Origin: Trinickia dinghuensis
Lineage (GTDB): Bacteria; Pseudomonadota; Gammaproteobacteria; Burkholderiales; Burkholderiaceae
Assembly (NCBI RefSeq): GCF_003367175.1
Contig: NZ_QRGA01000017.1
Location: 62,001-126,000 of the forward strand
Length of the DNA stretch: 64,000 nt
Reading direction: 5' to 3'
The translations under genes were made by a program, and so were the position numbers. Shown piece by piece: positions 50,956-60,900 of the stretch; position 1 is the first letter of the stretch; each line of letters starts with the position of its first letter. The notes under the pieces are model-generated. The model saw only the letters and a program-made list of their open reading frames with translations, did not search any database and had not been told where the DNA came from.

Positions 50956-53900
50956 CGAGCAACCTGTTCCTCTTGTCGGTCGCCGTTCTGATCCTCGTTG
51001 TGCTCGTCGTGCTCGGCGCGGTGCTCTGGATCGCGGCGCACAGCGCGCAGAACAAGCCGGCCGCGGAGCGCAAGATCGTTCGGCTCCGTACCGATTCGCT
51101 GCGCAATGCCTTTCGCCACGCCGTCGAGTTGATCGAAGGCAACATTGCGTCGCGCGGCGAGCGTTACAACGTTCCCTGGGTCATCGTCCTGAACGAAGGG
51201 GACGACCCGCGGCCGCTGCCGATCGCCCAGGCGGGCGTCGCCAGCGTCCTGAGTTCGGAGGCGGCGAATCCGGCTGCGATCCAGGGCATCTCGTGGAACT
51301 TCTTCGATCGCGGCGTGGCGATCGACATCAAGGCCGCGTATCTCGGCTCGCCCGACGATGGCAGCGACGAAAAGCCCTGGGACGAATTCCTGAGCCTGTG
51401 CCGCAACTACCGGCCGCAGCGGCCGTTCGATTCGGTCGTGGTGACCGTCCCGGCCGCGATGCTGCTCGCCGATCACCCCGATGCGAGGCTCGAGCTGGAA
51501 CGCCATGCGAAGCAGGCGCACCGCCGGCTATGGCTCGCGCAGAATCGCTTCGCGATGCGGTTCGCGGTTTATGTCGTCGTGACCGGCTGCGAGGATCTGC
51601 CCGGCTTCGCCGCGTTCGCGCGGGCGCTGCCCGACCCGTTGCGCGCGAGCATGCTGGGATGGTCGTCGCCGTTCGATCTGTCCACAACCTACCAGTCGAA
51701 CTGGGTCGATACCGCGATGGCCAGCATGGAGCGCGCCGTGTCCGATGCGAGCGCGGAACTCTTCACGCTCGACACGGGGACGATCGACGTGCAGGGCTGC
51801 CTGCTGCTGCCGGCGCGTATCGACGCGATCCGCTCGCAGTTGCAGCTCTATCTCGACGAGTTGATGCGGCCTAGCGCGTACCACGAGCCGTTCTTCTTCC
51901 GCGGTATCTATCTGACGGGCGACAGCGGCGAACTCGCGCAGCGCGGCGAAGGCCGGCAGGAAGCGGGCGAGGGCGCGGGGCTCGATTCGCCCGAGGCTTA
52001 CGATCCGTATGGCGAGCGCGCGGAGCCTCACTTCGCGTCGGAAGGCGATGCCGAGGGAGCGGAGCAGGACGGCAGCCGTGTGCTGAACGACCTCATGCTG
52101 CAGCCGGCTTTCTTGCGCGACCTGTTCGAGAAGAAGATCTTCGTCGAATACGGGCTGACGCGGCCGTCGCGTTCGCAGCACCTGACACGGCCCATGATGC
52201 ACCGGGCGGTGCGTTGGGGCGGCGTTGTCTTGCTGGGCGGTTGGGCGCTGGGCCTGGCGGGCGCGACGTTGGCGCTGAGCCATCGCAATCCGCGGCTCGT
52301 GTCCGCATTGAACGAACTGCATGCCGATGCGCAGGAGCGCGATGCGGCGGCACGCGGCGGCGAGTCGCTGCCGTCGGACTGGTACCGCCGCAAGACGCTG
52401 GCGCTGATCGGCATGAACGGCCAGCATATCGGCACGCTCTGGACCGTCTTCATGCCTGGTTCGTGGAGCGTGTTCGACGATCTCGACGAACGCGTTCGCG
52501 GGCGCTTCGAGCATGAGTTCGGCGAGATCGCGCTGACCGCGCTCGAACGGGAGATGCTGGCGCACGTGAGCAAGATGACGGGCGTGGCGAGCGATCCGAG
52601 CACGGGGCAGCTGATCGTCGGCGACGACTGCATGGCACCGACGCTCGGCAGCGACTCGTCGGCCGTGAACAGTTTGGCCGTCGAGGATTTGCCCGCGATG
52701 CATGCGATGCAGCGCTACGTGACCTCGGTCGATCAGCTCGATGCGGCGCTGGTGGCCATGCAGCGCTTGCAGCGGCCGTCGCTCGGCAATGAGGAGGCGC
52801 TCAGGCTCGTCGTGCGCTATGCGTTCGGCACCGAGTTGCAGGGCAACGTCGCCGGCAGCTTGCGCTACTTTTATCACGATGCCTCGAACCGCGGCGATGC
52901 GTATACGGCGGACGGCACGGGCGGTTTGAACTTGTCCGTGATTCAGCAGGCGGTGCGCTGCACGTTCGACAAAGGCGCGCAGCAGCTCGACGCGCAAATG
53001 TTCACGGCCAACCCGCTGCTCGCGGCCGAGCGTGCGGTGACTGCCCAGATCGACGCGCTGTCGGTCGGCAGCGTGGGCCTCGGCGACTTCGCGCAGACGA
53101 GCGCGAGCTATCGGGCGATCGTCTCCGGCATCGACACGCAGCAAACCCTGCTTGCCGCGGGCAAGGCTGGCTGGATGCATCAGGCGCAGTTCAATCCCGG
53201 TCCGGTATGGGAGCGCACGTTCATCCACGCCACCCAGAACCGGCTGCTCGGGGTCGACCTCGTCACGCGTGTACGCGAGCGCTCCGGCACGGGGTTCCAG
53301 GTGTTCTCCAGCGAAATGGCGCAGCGTTTCGGCGGCCCGGACGGCGGCGTCGCCTGGGTCGACAAGGACGCGCGCTATGCGGTATCGCCCGCGCGGCTTG
53401 CGTTGCGCGACGGCTTGGCGAAGCTGCTGTCGCAGCCGTTCATGGTCGCGCCGCGCAATCTGCCGTTGCCGGCGGTACCCGACGGCTCGACCGTTACGTG
53501 GGACCGGACCCAGCTCGACCAGGCGATCGCGCTCGGCGACGAACGCAAGAAATATCTCGCCGATGGTTTGACGACGTTGCCCGATGCGGTGCGCCCGGCC
53601 GTGCAGCAGGCGCTCGATGCGCAGTTCGCGCGCCTGATCCTCGACCAAGTGGCGGGGGCAGCCGCGGTATCGCCGGCCGACGGCGATCCGGCGAGCACGT
53701 CGTTCGACGCCGCGCGCACCCGGCTCGTGAAGATTCGCGCCGTGCTGGCGGAAATGGGCGCAAACGCGCAGGCGGCCGATTTGGACACGCTCGTCTCGAG
53801 CGATGCCATGCAGCATCTGCGGCTAGTCGACAACGCGCTCGCGCAATCGGATCTCTACGCGACGCGCCCGGGGAGCATCGGCTCGGGCAGCGTGAAACCG

Positions 53901-55094
53901 ATCCTCGCGGCCTTCGGCGTCAACGATCCGGCGGCGCTCAACGTCTATCTCCAGCAGCAGTCGCTGCGCGCGCTCGATCTCGGCAAGGAGGCGAAGTCGT
54001 ATTTGTCGGCGCTCGACGCCGCCGACGCGAACTCGCCGCTGGCGCAGCGCTGGCAGGCGATCGTCGCCGATCTCGACCGCTACCAGCTCAAGAACCCGAA
54101 CAGCGGCTTGCTGATGCTCGAGCAGTTCCTGCAGACGGTCGCACTCGACCCGAACGCCGGCGCTTGCGTCGACCGCTTCCCGGCGCGTCCGGCCGGCGTG
54201 GACGGCGATTACTTCACGGCGCTGCACATGCGGCTGTACGACAGCCTGCTCGCGCGCTGCGGCTCGAGCTACGCGGATACGCTGCGCGGCGAATGGGACG
54301 GCTTCGCCTCGGTGTTCAACCAAAGCGTGGCTTGGCGCCGGCCGTTCGGCGGCCCGCTGCAGCCCGTCAAACTGAACGATGCGCAAGCGATGCCGGCCGA
54401 CTACGGCGAACTCGGCGCGGCGCTCAAGCGCTACGAGCAGGTGGCGTCATCGCTTCGTTCGGCCGGCGGCGCCGCGGGTGCGCGCGCCATTCGAGCGGAT
54501 GCGGTACGACAGTTCGTTCAGCAGTTCGATCCGGTCGATGCGTTGCTGTCGCCGCTCTATCCGGCGGCCGACGGCACGACGGCGGGCTACGACGTGAACG
54601 CCGATTTCCGTGCCGACCGCACGGCGGAGGTAGCCGGCAATCAACTGATCGACTGGACGCTGAAGATCGGCGATCACAGCTTGTCGATGCAAGACGCTCC
54701 GCATTCGCTGCATTGGGAGTACGGCATGCCGGTCACGCTCGTGCTGCGCTTTGCGAAGAACTCGCCGTTGGCCGCGAAGAACGATCCGGCGCAGCGCAAT
54801 TTCACGACGGACGGGACCACGCTGACATGGCAATTCGCCGATCCGTGGGCGCTGATTTCGTTCATCACCGAGCAGCGTGTTGCCGATACGACGGTTCGGG
54901 CGAGCGCTAGCGCGTCGCTGTTGAAGTTCGAGTTTCCGCTGGAGACGTCCAGCACGGCCGATGCCGCGCTCGTGGCGAAGTACCCGCGCGGCCGCGTTTT
55001 CGTCCGCGTGCGGTTGACCCCGGGCGGCAAGAAGGTTCCGCTTGCCTGGCCGGGCAGCTTTCCGACTCACGCCCCGAACTGGAGTGCATCATGA
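50949..55094 (+). CDS. tssM: TssM (IcmF family), T6SS inner-membrane protein
   Basis: A 1381-residue TssM/IcmF/VasK, at the long end of the family. One N-terminal membrane helix (about 5-29) is followed by the cytoplasmic domain, a second helix (about 419-442), and a large periplasmic part ending in the TssJ-binding beta domain. Two features are odd. The usual second N-terminal helix is missing. The P-loop expected after 'VPWVIVL' is replaced by 'NEGDDPRPLP', so no Walker A motif is present and nucleotide hydrolysis is unlikely. The sequence is otherwise intact. Its stop overlaps the tssA start (ATGA). Confidence 0.94.
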   Translation: MLTSNLFLLSVAVLILVVLVVLGAVLWIAAHSAQNKPAAERKIVRLRTDSLRNAFRHAVELIEGNIASRGERYNVPWVIVLNEGDDPRPLPIAQAGVASVLSSEAANPAAIQGISWNFFDRGVAIDIKAAYLGSPDDGSDEKPWDEFLSLCRNYRPQRPFDSVVVTVPAAMLLADHPDARLELERHAKQAHRRLWLAQNRFAMRFAVYVVVTGCEDLPGFAAFARALPDPLRASMLGWSSPFDLSTTYQSNWVDTAMASMERAVSDASAELFTLDTGTIDVQGCLLLPARIDAIRSQLQLYLDELMRPSAYHEPFFFRGIYLTGDSGELAQRGEGRQEAGEGAGLDSPEAYDPYGERAEPHFASEGDAEGAEQDGSRVLNDLMLQPAFLRDLFEKKIFVEYGLTRPSRSQHLTRPMMHRAVRWGGVVLLGGWALGLAGATLALSHRNPRLVSALNELHADAQERDAAARGGESLPSDWYRRKTLALIGMNGQHIGTLWTVFMPGSWSVFDDLDERVRGRFEHEFGEIALTALEREMLAHVSKMTGVASDPSTGQLIVGDDCMAPTLGSDSSAVNSLAVEDLPAMHAMQRYVTSVDQLDAALVAMQRLQRPSLGNEEALRLVVRYAFGTELQGNVAGSLRYFYHDASNRGDAYTADGTGGLNLSVIQQAVRCTFDKGAQQLDAQMFTANPLLAAERAVTAQIDALSVGSVGLGDFAQTSASYRAIVSGIDTQQTLLAAGKAGWMHQAQFNPGPVWERTFIHATQNRLLGVDLVTRVRERSGTGFQVFSSEMAQRFGGPDGGVAWVDKDARYAVSPARLALRDGLAKLLSQPFMVAPRNLPLPAVPDGSTVTWDRTQLDQAIALGDERKKYLADGLTTLPDAVRPAVQQALDAQFARLILDQVAGAAAVSPADGDPASTSFDAARTRLVKIRAVLAEMGANAQAADLDTLVSSDAMQHLRLVDNALAQSDLYATRPGSIGSGSVKPILAAFGVNDPAALNVYLQQQSLRALDLGKEAKSYLSALDAADANSPLAQRWQAIVADLDRYQLKNPNSGLLMLEQFLQTVALDPNAGACVDRFPARPAGVDGDYFTALHMRLYDSLLARCGSSYADTLRGEWDGFASVFNQSVAWRRPFGGPLQPVKLNDAQAMPADYGELGAALKRYEQVASSLRSAGGAAGARAIRADAVRQFVQQFDPVDALLSPLYPAADGTTAGYDVNADFRADRTAEVAGNQLIDWTLKIGDHSLSMQDAPHSLHWEYGMPVTLVLRFAKNSPLAAKNDPAQRNFTTDGTTLTWQFADPWALISFITEQRVADTTVRASASASLLKFEFPLETSSTADAALVAKYPRGRVFVRVRLTPGGKKVPLAWPGSFPTHAPNWSAS

Positions 55095-56200
55095 ACCCGT
55101 CCGATCTGATCGAAGCCGAATTGAGTTTCGCGGTCGATTTGGAGCGGCTGCTGAGCCCGCTGGCGGAAGGCGACGGCGTTGGCGTGTCGTTGCGCACGGA
55201 CCCTGTCTGGCTAAAGATACGCGACGCGCAGCGCGAGGACGACCCCTCGCTGCCGATGGGCGAGTGGGAGCGTCCGCTGATCAAGGCCGACTGGCAAGCG
55301 GTGGCATCGCTGAGCGCTGAGGCGCTGCGTCTGCGCAGCAAGGATTTCCAGCTGGCCGTATGGGTGTGCGAAGCGTGGACGCGGCTCTATCGCCTCGAAG
55401 GCATGATGGCCGGGTTGCAGTTGCTGATTGCGCTCGTCGATCGGTTCTGGGACCGTGCTTACCCGCAACTCGACGGCGATGACATGGAGGCACGCGCCGC
55501 GCCGTTCCATTGGATCAGCCGCAAGCTCGAGAGCGTGCTGAAGCTGCATGTCCCTTTGATCGGCCTGCCCGTCGAGCCGGGCTTCATCAATCTCGACGAT
55601 TGGCAGCGGGTGGTCGCGGCCTCGCTGCAGGAAGACGAGGACGCGCCGGCCACGCATTTGCCGCGCGAGATGCTCGACCGCGAGGCGGCGCAGGGATCGA
55701 ACCTTGCGTTGCTGCGGCAACTCGAGCGGACCGCCGGCACCGTGCTTTCCGCCATCGAGGAACTGGCGCGCCGGCTCGACGAGCGGTTGGGCGACGATGC
55801 GCCGAGCTTTACGCGAACGAAGGCGACGCTGGGCGAGTTGCAGCGCGCGGCGCGCGCGCTGCGCGGCAGTAACGCGCTGGACGACGAGCCGGTGGCCGTG
55901 CCCATCGAGCCGGCCGACATTCGAATGACTGAACACGATTCCCCGCAATTGGAGGTCGACATGCAGCCACGAGCGCTACCGGTTACCCTCGACCATATCG
56001 TCGATCGCGCGCATGCGTACCGGCTTCTCGAGGACATCGCCCGCTATCTCGCCGAGCAAGAGCCTCACAGCCCGACGCCTTATCTGCTTGCGCGTGCGGT
56101 CAGTTGGGGCCGCATGCCGCTGCCGGATCTGATGCGCGATATCGTTAGCCAGGAAGGTGATCTGGGGCGGTATATGACGATGCTCGGCGTGGAGCCGTAG
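55091..56200 (+). CDS. tssA: TssA (ImpA-N family), T6SS sheath assembly protein
   Basis: A 369-residue TssA. The ImpA N-terminal domain shows as 'DPVWLKIRDAQREDDPSLPM' followed by 'ADWQAVASLSAEALRLRSKD', 'LAVWVCEAWTRLYRLEGMMA' and 'FWDRAYPQLDGDDMEAR'. The C-terminal region (about 300-369, 'ARYLAEQEPHSPTPYLLARA') is of the short ring-forming type. The family primes and coordinates tube and sheath polymerisation. It is the last recognised core gene of the operon, overlapping tssM by ATGA. Confidence 0.95.
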   Translation: MNPSDLIEAELSFAVDLERLLSPLAEGDGVGVSLRTDPVWLKIRDAQREDDPSLPMGEWERPLIKADWQAVASLSAEALRLRSKDFQLAVWVCEAWTRLYRLEGMMAGLQLLIALVDRFWDRAYPQLDGDDMEARAAPFHWISRKLESVLKLHVPLIGLPVEPGFINLDDWQRVVAASLQEDEDAPATHLPREMLDREAAQGSNLALLRQLERTAGTVLSAIEELARRLDERLGDDAPSFTRTKATLGELQRAARALRGSNALDDEPVAVPIEPADIRMTEHDSPQLEVDMQPRALPVTLDHIVDRAHAYRLLEDIARYLAEQEPHSPTPYLLARAVSWGRMPLPDLMRDIVSQEGDLGRYMTMLGVEP

Positions 56201-56350
56201 GCTATTGAAATACCTCAACCGACGTCATCCGAGCGCGAGAGGTAAACGTTGAAACAAGGAATCGAACCACGCTGAGAGCGAAGCGAAGCTATCCTGACCG
56301 GCAGCTTGGCTATTTGCGAACGGAACTCCTCATTTAAAGGAGCGGGATTT

Positions 56351-57010
56351 ATGGTAATGGATGCGGTGATAGACCAAGCTCAGGCAGCTGACCTGTACAC
56401 TAGATCAAGACGCGCCGGCTACACGCCAATCAACGGCGTCTATCACTATTCCTGGCATCCAAACAATCGTATCGTCGTTGGCGTGGGGCGCGGCCCTGGT
56501 CATCATAGAAACTTCACATGCAACATCAGTAATGCCGTCGGCATCACGCTTGATGAAGGCCCAGGCTTCCTCGAGGTAGGCGGTGCGGGCGGGATCAATC
56601 CAGCGACATTACGCAACAGTGTATCCAGCGTGCTCAAGGCACGCTTCAGGACGTTGATCCGGACGGCTAACTTCAATAATATGGGCAGAACGCCCCAACG
56701 TGTAACGCTTCAAAATACCAAGATCGTCAACCGATTTAATCGTTCGACGATCATCATCAATTTAGGTGTCAACTCCACTGAGATCGCACCCGGGCAATCT
56801 CATACTTTTGTCAATGGATTTCTGACCGGATTTGCCGTGGTGCGTCATCTCGCCGACGGCGATACTTATTACCGCAACCTCGATGTCCGAGAGAATGTCG
56901 TGCTGACGAATGGTGAACCATTGAGAATAATGCAAGCCGACCCGTCCACTCCGGCAAAACCGGTAACACTAACCGGCACGGTGTCAGGGGCTATCGAGGT
57001 CGAGGTTTGA
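56351..57010 (+). CDS. protein of unknown function downstream of the T6SS operon
   Basis: A 219-residue protein with no signal peptide or membrane helix. It is rich in Asn, Gly and beta-strand-forming residues ('NGVYHYSWHPNNRIVVGVGR', 'TIIINLGVNSTEIAPGQSHT'), with several His residues in 'GRGPGHHRNF'. I do not recognise a family. The ATG at 56351 has AAAGGAG upstream; another ATG follows at 56357. The composition is AT-richer than the T6SS genes. It is 150 bp after tssA on the same strand and 52 bp before a lipoprotein gene, so it may be T6SS cargo or a partner of the lipoprotein. Confidence 0.68.
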   Translation: MVMDAVIDQAQAADLYTRSRRAGYTPINGVYHYSWHPNNRIVVGVGRGPGHHRNFTCNISNAVGITLDEGPGFLEVGGAGGINPATLRNSVSSVLKARFRTLIRTANFNNMGRTPQRVTLQNTKIVNRFNRSTIIINLGVNSTEIAPGQSHTFVNGFLTGFAVVRHLADGDTYYRNLDVRENVVLTNGEPLRIMQADPSTPAKPVTLTGTVSGAIEVEV

Positions 57011-57062
57011 AGGCACGTTGTTAAAACAAGCTAATAAGAAAGAAGAATACGGGGATACTTGC

Positions 57063-57899
57063 ATGACACGAACCTACAGAGCCTTGGCCGCTGCCGGCAG
57101 CTTGCTGCTCCTCGCGGCTTGCGCATCGGGGCCAACCTACCGCGATGTCGCCAAATCGATTCCTACGTTAGACGCGAACCTCGGACGCCTCTATTTCCTC
57201 CGCTCCGCGTCGCTACTGGGTGCCGCGATACAGCCGGAGATCCGGCTCAACGACCAAGTCGTAGGACGGTCGACGCCCGGGGGCTTCTTTTACGTCGACG
57301 AACCACCAGGAACCTACACCGTCATCACCGCCACCGAGGTCGAACGAAAGATCACCTTCGACCTGGCAGCAGGCCAGACACGCTACGTGCGCACGAAGGT
57401 CGGTCTCGGAGTGCTCGTCGGGCATGTGAGTCCATCGCTTGATTGGCCGGAAACCGCAGAGGCGGAAATCCAGGAGCTGCACTATACAGGGAACCCGGTG
57501 TCGGCAACGGCTCGGGCCGGACACGCGCAGGCGGCGACAGCCTTGGCGCCCGCTTCAGCGGCTCCGGAGCACAACGTGTCGACACGAGTGACGACGACGC
57601 GAGGCATGTCAGTGAGGCTATCGCAGCATGCGAGCTGGAACAAGCGCTGCGGCGCCGAGCAGGCTCCCGACCTGACCTTTATCCGCGAGCCGGCTCATGG
57701 GCACGTCGAAGTAAAGGCCGAATCGTTCCAACTCAGCAAGGCCATGACAACAAGAGCCTGGTGCGTCGGCGCAACGGTGCTCGGCAAGGCTGTTTATTAC
57801 ATTCCGGATCCCGATTATCACGGGGACGATCAAATCGACTATCGAATTTCATCGCCGCACCGGACGTACACGCGCTCTGTATCCGTCGAAGTCGACTGA
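57063..57899 (+). CDS. DUF2846-type lipoprotein with C-terminal Ig/cadherin-like domain
   Basis: A 278-residue lipoprotein. The lipobox is LLAAC (cysteine near residue 19). Residues 40-145 form a DUF2846 domain ('LYFLRSASLLGAAIQPEIRL', 'GRSTPGGFFYVDEPPGTYTV'). After an Ala-rich linker, residues 175-278 form a separate beta domain ending 'YYIPDPDYHGDDQIDYRISS', which resembles the bacterial Ig/cadherin-like 'Y.P..gf.G.D...Y' pattern. This fusion is unusual, since DUF2846 proteins are normally short. The ATG at 57063 starts the signal peptide. It ends 13 bp from the converging oxidoreductase gene. Confidence 0.8.
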   Translation: MTRTYRALAAAGSLLLLAACASGPTYRDVAKSIPTLDANLGRLYFLRSASLLGAAIQPEIRLNDQVVGRSTPGGFFYVDEPPGTYTVITATEVERKITFDLAAGQTRYVRTKVGLGVLVGHVSPSLDWPETAEAEIQELHYTGNPVSATARAGHAQAATALAPASAAPEHNVSTRVTTTRGMSVRLSQHASWNKRCGAEQAPDLTFIREPAHGHVEVKAESFQLSKAMTTRAWCVGATVLGKAVYYIPDPDYHGDDQIDYRISSPHRTYTRSVSVEVD

Positions 57900-57912
57900 C
57901 AAAGCTACGCGC

Positions 57913-60900
57913 TTACGCAGCAACCGCTACGCGCCGCGTTTCGCGATACGTTTGCAGCAGCCGTGCCTTTTTCTGCTCGGTCGCCAATACATTGCGCTCC
58001 TTGACGTGCCCGAAGCCGCGAATCTCATCGGGCAGATTGGCGAGTTGCAGTGCAGTCGGAAGCCGATCTTCTTCCAGCGTCGCGCAGAACTCGTCGACAA
58101 GCGCCACGTAATCGACGATCAACTGACGTTCGCCTCGGCGCTCCGCGGTCTTTCCGAAAACGTCGAGTGCCGTGCCGCGAAGCCCCTTCATTCGAGCGAG
58201 TGTCCGGAAAACCGGCAGCACCCACGGACCGAAGCGCTTCTTCTGCAAATGGCCGTGCTCGTCGCGTTTAGCAAGCAGCGGGGGAGCCAAGTAGAAGTTC
58301 AGCTTGTAATCGCGCCCAGGCTCGCCTTCGAACTGCGTGCGCAGCTTTTGCAGATAGCTCGGATCGGCGTAAAGGCGGGCGACTTCGTATTCGTCCTTGT
58401 AGGCCATCAGCTTGGCGAGGTTCTGGGCCACGGCCCTCGTGAGCGGAAGGGCGGAATCGCCGCCAACGCGCATTTCCTTCTCGCGGATGCGATCGACGGC
58501 TTGACGATAGCGCTGCGCATAAGCCGCGTTCTGATAATTCGTCAGCAATGTCTCGCGCGCCTTGATTAGATCGTCGAGCGATTCGATCTCGGCTACCGCC
58601 GGCTTGGCGGCCGGCGCCTTGACGAAAGCCTTGACCGCCGCTTCGCCATGATGGGCGACATACCGTCCCCAATGGAAGGCCTGCCGATTCTTTTCGATTG
58701 CGACGCCATTGAGTTCGATCGCACGCAGCAGGCTCGGCAGTTCCAGCGGCAGCCAGCCCTTCTGCCATGCGTAGCCCAGCAGCAGTGGATTGCTGTAGAT
58801 CGTGTCGCCGAGCAGCGATAGCGCGAGCGCGTTCGCGTCGATGAACGCACAACCCTCGCCGATCGTGTCGCGAAGCTGCGATTCGGTCTGCGTGCCGGGG
58901 AAGGTCCAATTCGGATTCTTCACGAAGTCGGCGGTCGGCGTCCCGCCGCTGTTGATCGCGGCCGATGTCACGTCGCGCTGGGTGCGGGAGAGCACATCGT
59001 TTGAGGCCGAGACGATCGCATCGCAGCCGATCACGAGCCGCGCTTCGCCTGTAGCGATACGGGTGGCATAGAGTCCTGCCGGCGAGGCCGCGACCTGTAC
59101 ATGGCTCAGCACGGCGCCGCCTTTCTGGGCAAGCCCTGCCATGTCGAGCACGGTCACGCCTTTGCCTTCGAGGTGCGCGGCCATGCCGATCAAGCCGCCG
59201 ATCGTCACGACGCCAGTGCCGCCGACCCCGGTGACGAGAATGCCGTAGGGGCGCGCCAGCGTGGGCAGCAACGGCGCAGGCAACGCATCGAAGTCGCTCC
59301 GGCTTCCGCCAGCGCTCTTCGCGGCCACCGCCGCAGGCTTGCGAAGCTGCGCGCCTTCAGCGGTCACGAAGCTCGGGCAAAAGCCCTTCACGCACGAGAA
59401 GTCCTTGTTGCACGAGGACTGATTGATCTTGCGCTTGGTCCCTAGCGGCGTATCGAGCGGCTCGACCGATAGACAGTTCGATTGCACCGAGCAATCGCCG
59501 CATCCCTCGCAGACGGCGTCATTGATGAACGCGCGCCGCGCCGGATCGGGGTAGGTGCCGCGCTTGCGGCGACGCCGCTTCTCCGTCGCGCAAGTCTGGT
59601 CGTAGATGAGGATGGTGGTACCGGCGATCTCCCGCAGCTCGCGCTGAACGGCGTCGAGCCGGTCTCGGTGATGCACCACGACGCCCGTCGGCAGCACGAC
59701 GCCCGACGCGTACTTCTCGGGTTCGTCCGTGACGATGACGATGCGCTTCGCACCCTCGGCATGCACCTGGTGCGCGATCTGCGGCACGGTCAGCACGCCG
59801 TCGATCGGCTGGCCGCCCGTCATGGCGACCGCATCGTTGTAGAGAATCTTGTAGGTAACGTTCGCGCTCGCCGCGATGGCCGCGCGGATCGCGAGCAGGC
59901 CCGAATGGAAGTAGGTGCCGTCGCCCAAATTGACGAACACGTGCTTGTCGCCCGAGAAATGCATCTGCCCGACCCAGGCTACGCCTTCGCCGCCCATCTG
60001 GCTGAAGGTCTCGGTCTTGCGGTCCATCCACATCGACATGTAGTGGCAGCCGATGCCGGCCAGCGCGCGCGAGCCTTCGGGCACGTTGGTCGACGTATTG
60101 TGCGGGCAGCCCGAGCAGAACCAAGGCTGGCGCTCGACCGTCACGCGCGGCTTCGCCGCCTCGCGTTCCTTCGCTTCGATGATCGCGACGCGTGCGAGCA
60201 TGCGTGCGCGCACGTCGGCGGGCAGATCCGCGCGAGCGAGACGGCGCGCGATGGCCTTCGCGATCAACGCGGGCGAAAGCTCGTAGTGCGCGGGCAGCAG
60301 CCAATCGCCGCGCGGCACGGACCATTCGCCCCCTGAGTTGTCGCGCTCGTCGAACTTGCCGTAGATCTTCGGGCGGACGTCCTCGCGCCAGTTGTACAAC
60401 TCTTCCTTCAACGCGTATTCGAGGATCTGGCGCTTCTCTTCGACGACGAGAATCTCTTCGAGCCCGGTTGCGAACGCGCGCGCATCTTGAGCGTCCAGCG
60501 GCCAAACGCAGCCGACCTTAAACAGACGCAGGCCGATTTGTACGCAGGTTTCGTCATCGAGACCGAGATCGCTGAGGGCTTGGCGCACGTCGAGATAGGC
60601 CTTGCCCGCGGTGATGATGCCGAAGCGCGGCTTGTCCGAATCGAGGACGATCTTGTTCAGCTTGTTCGCGCGGACGTAGGCGAGGGCCGCGTACCACTTT
60701 TCGTCGAGCAGCCGCGCTTCCTGGGCCAGCGGTGCGTCGGGCCAGCGAATGTTGAGCCCGCCGGCCGGCATCGTGTAGTCGGCCGGCGTGACGATGTCGA
60801 CTCGGTCCGGGTCGAGATCGATCGAGGCAGTCGATTCGATGACGTCGGTCACGCATTTCATGGCGACCCACAGGCCCGAGTAGCGGCTCATCGCCCACCC

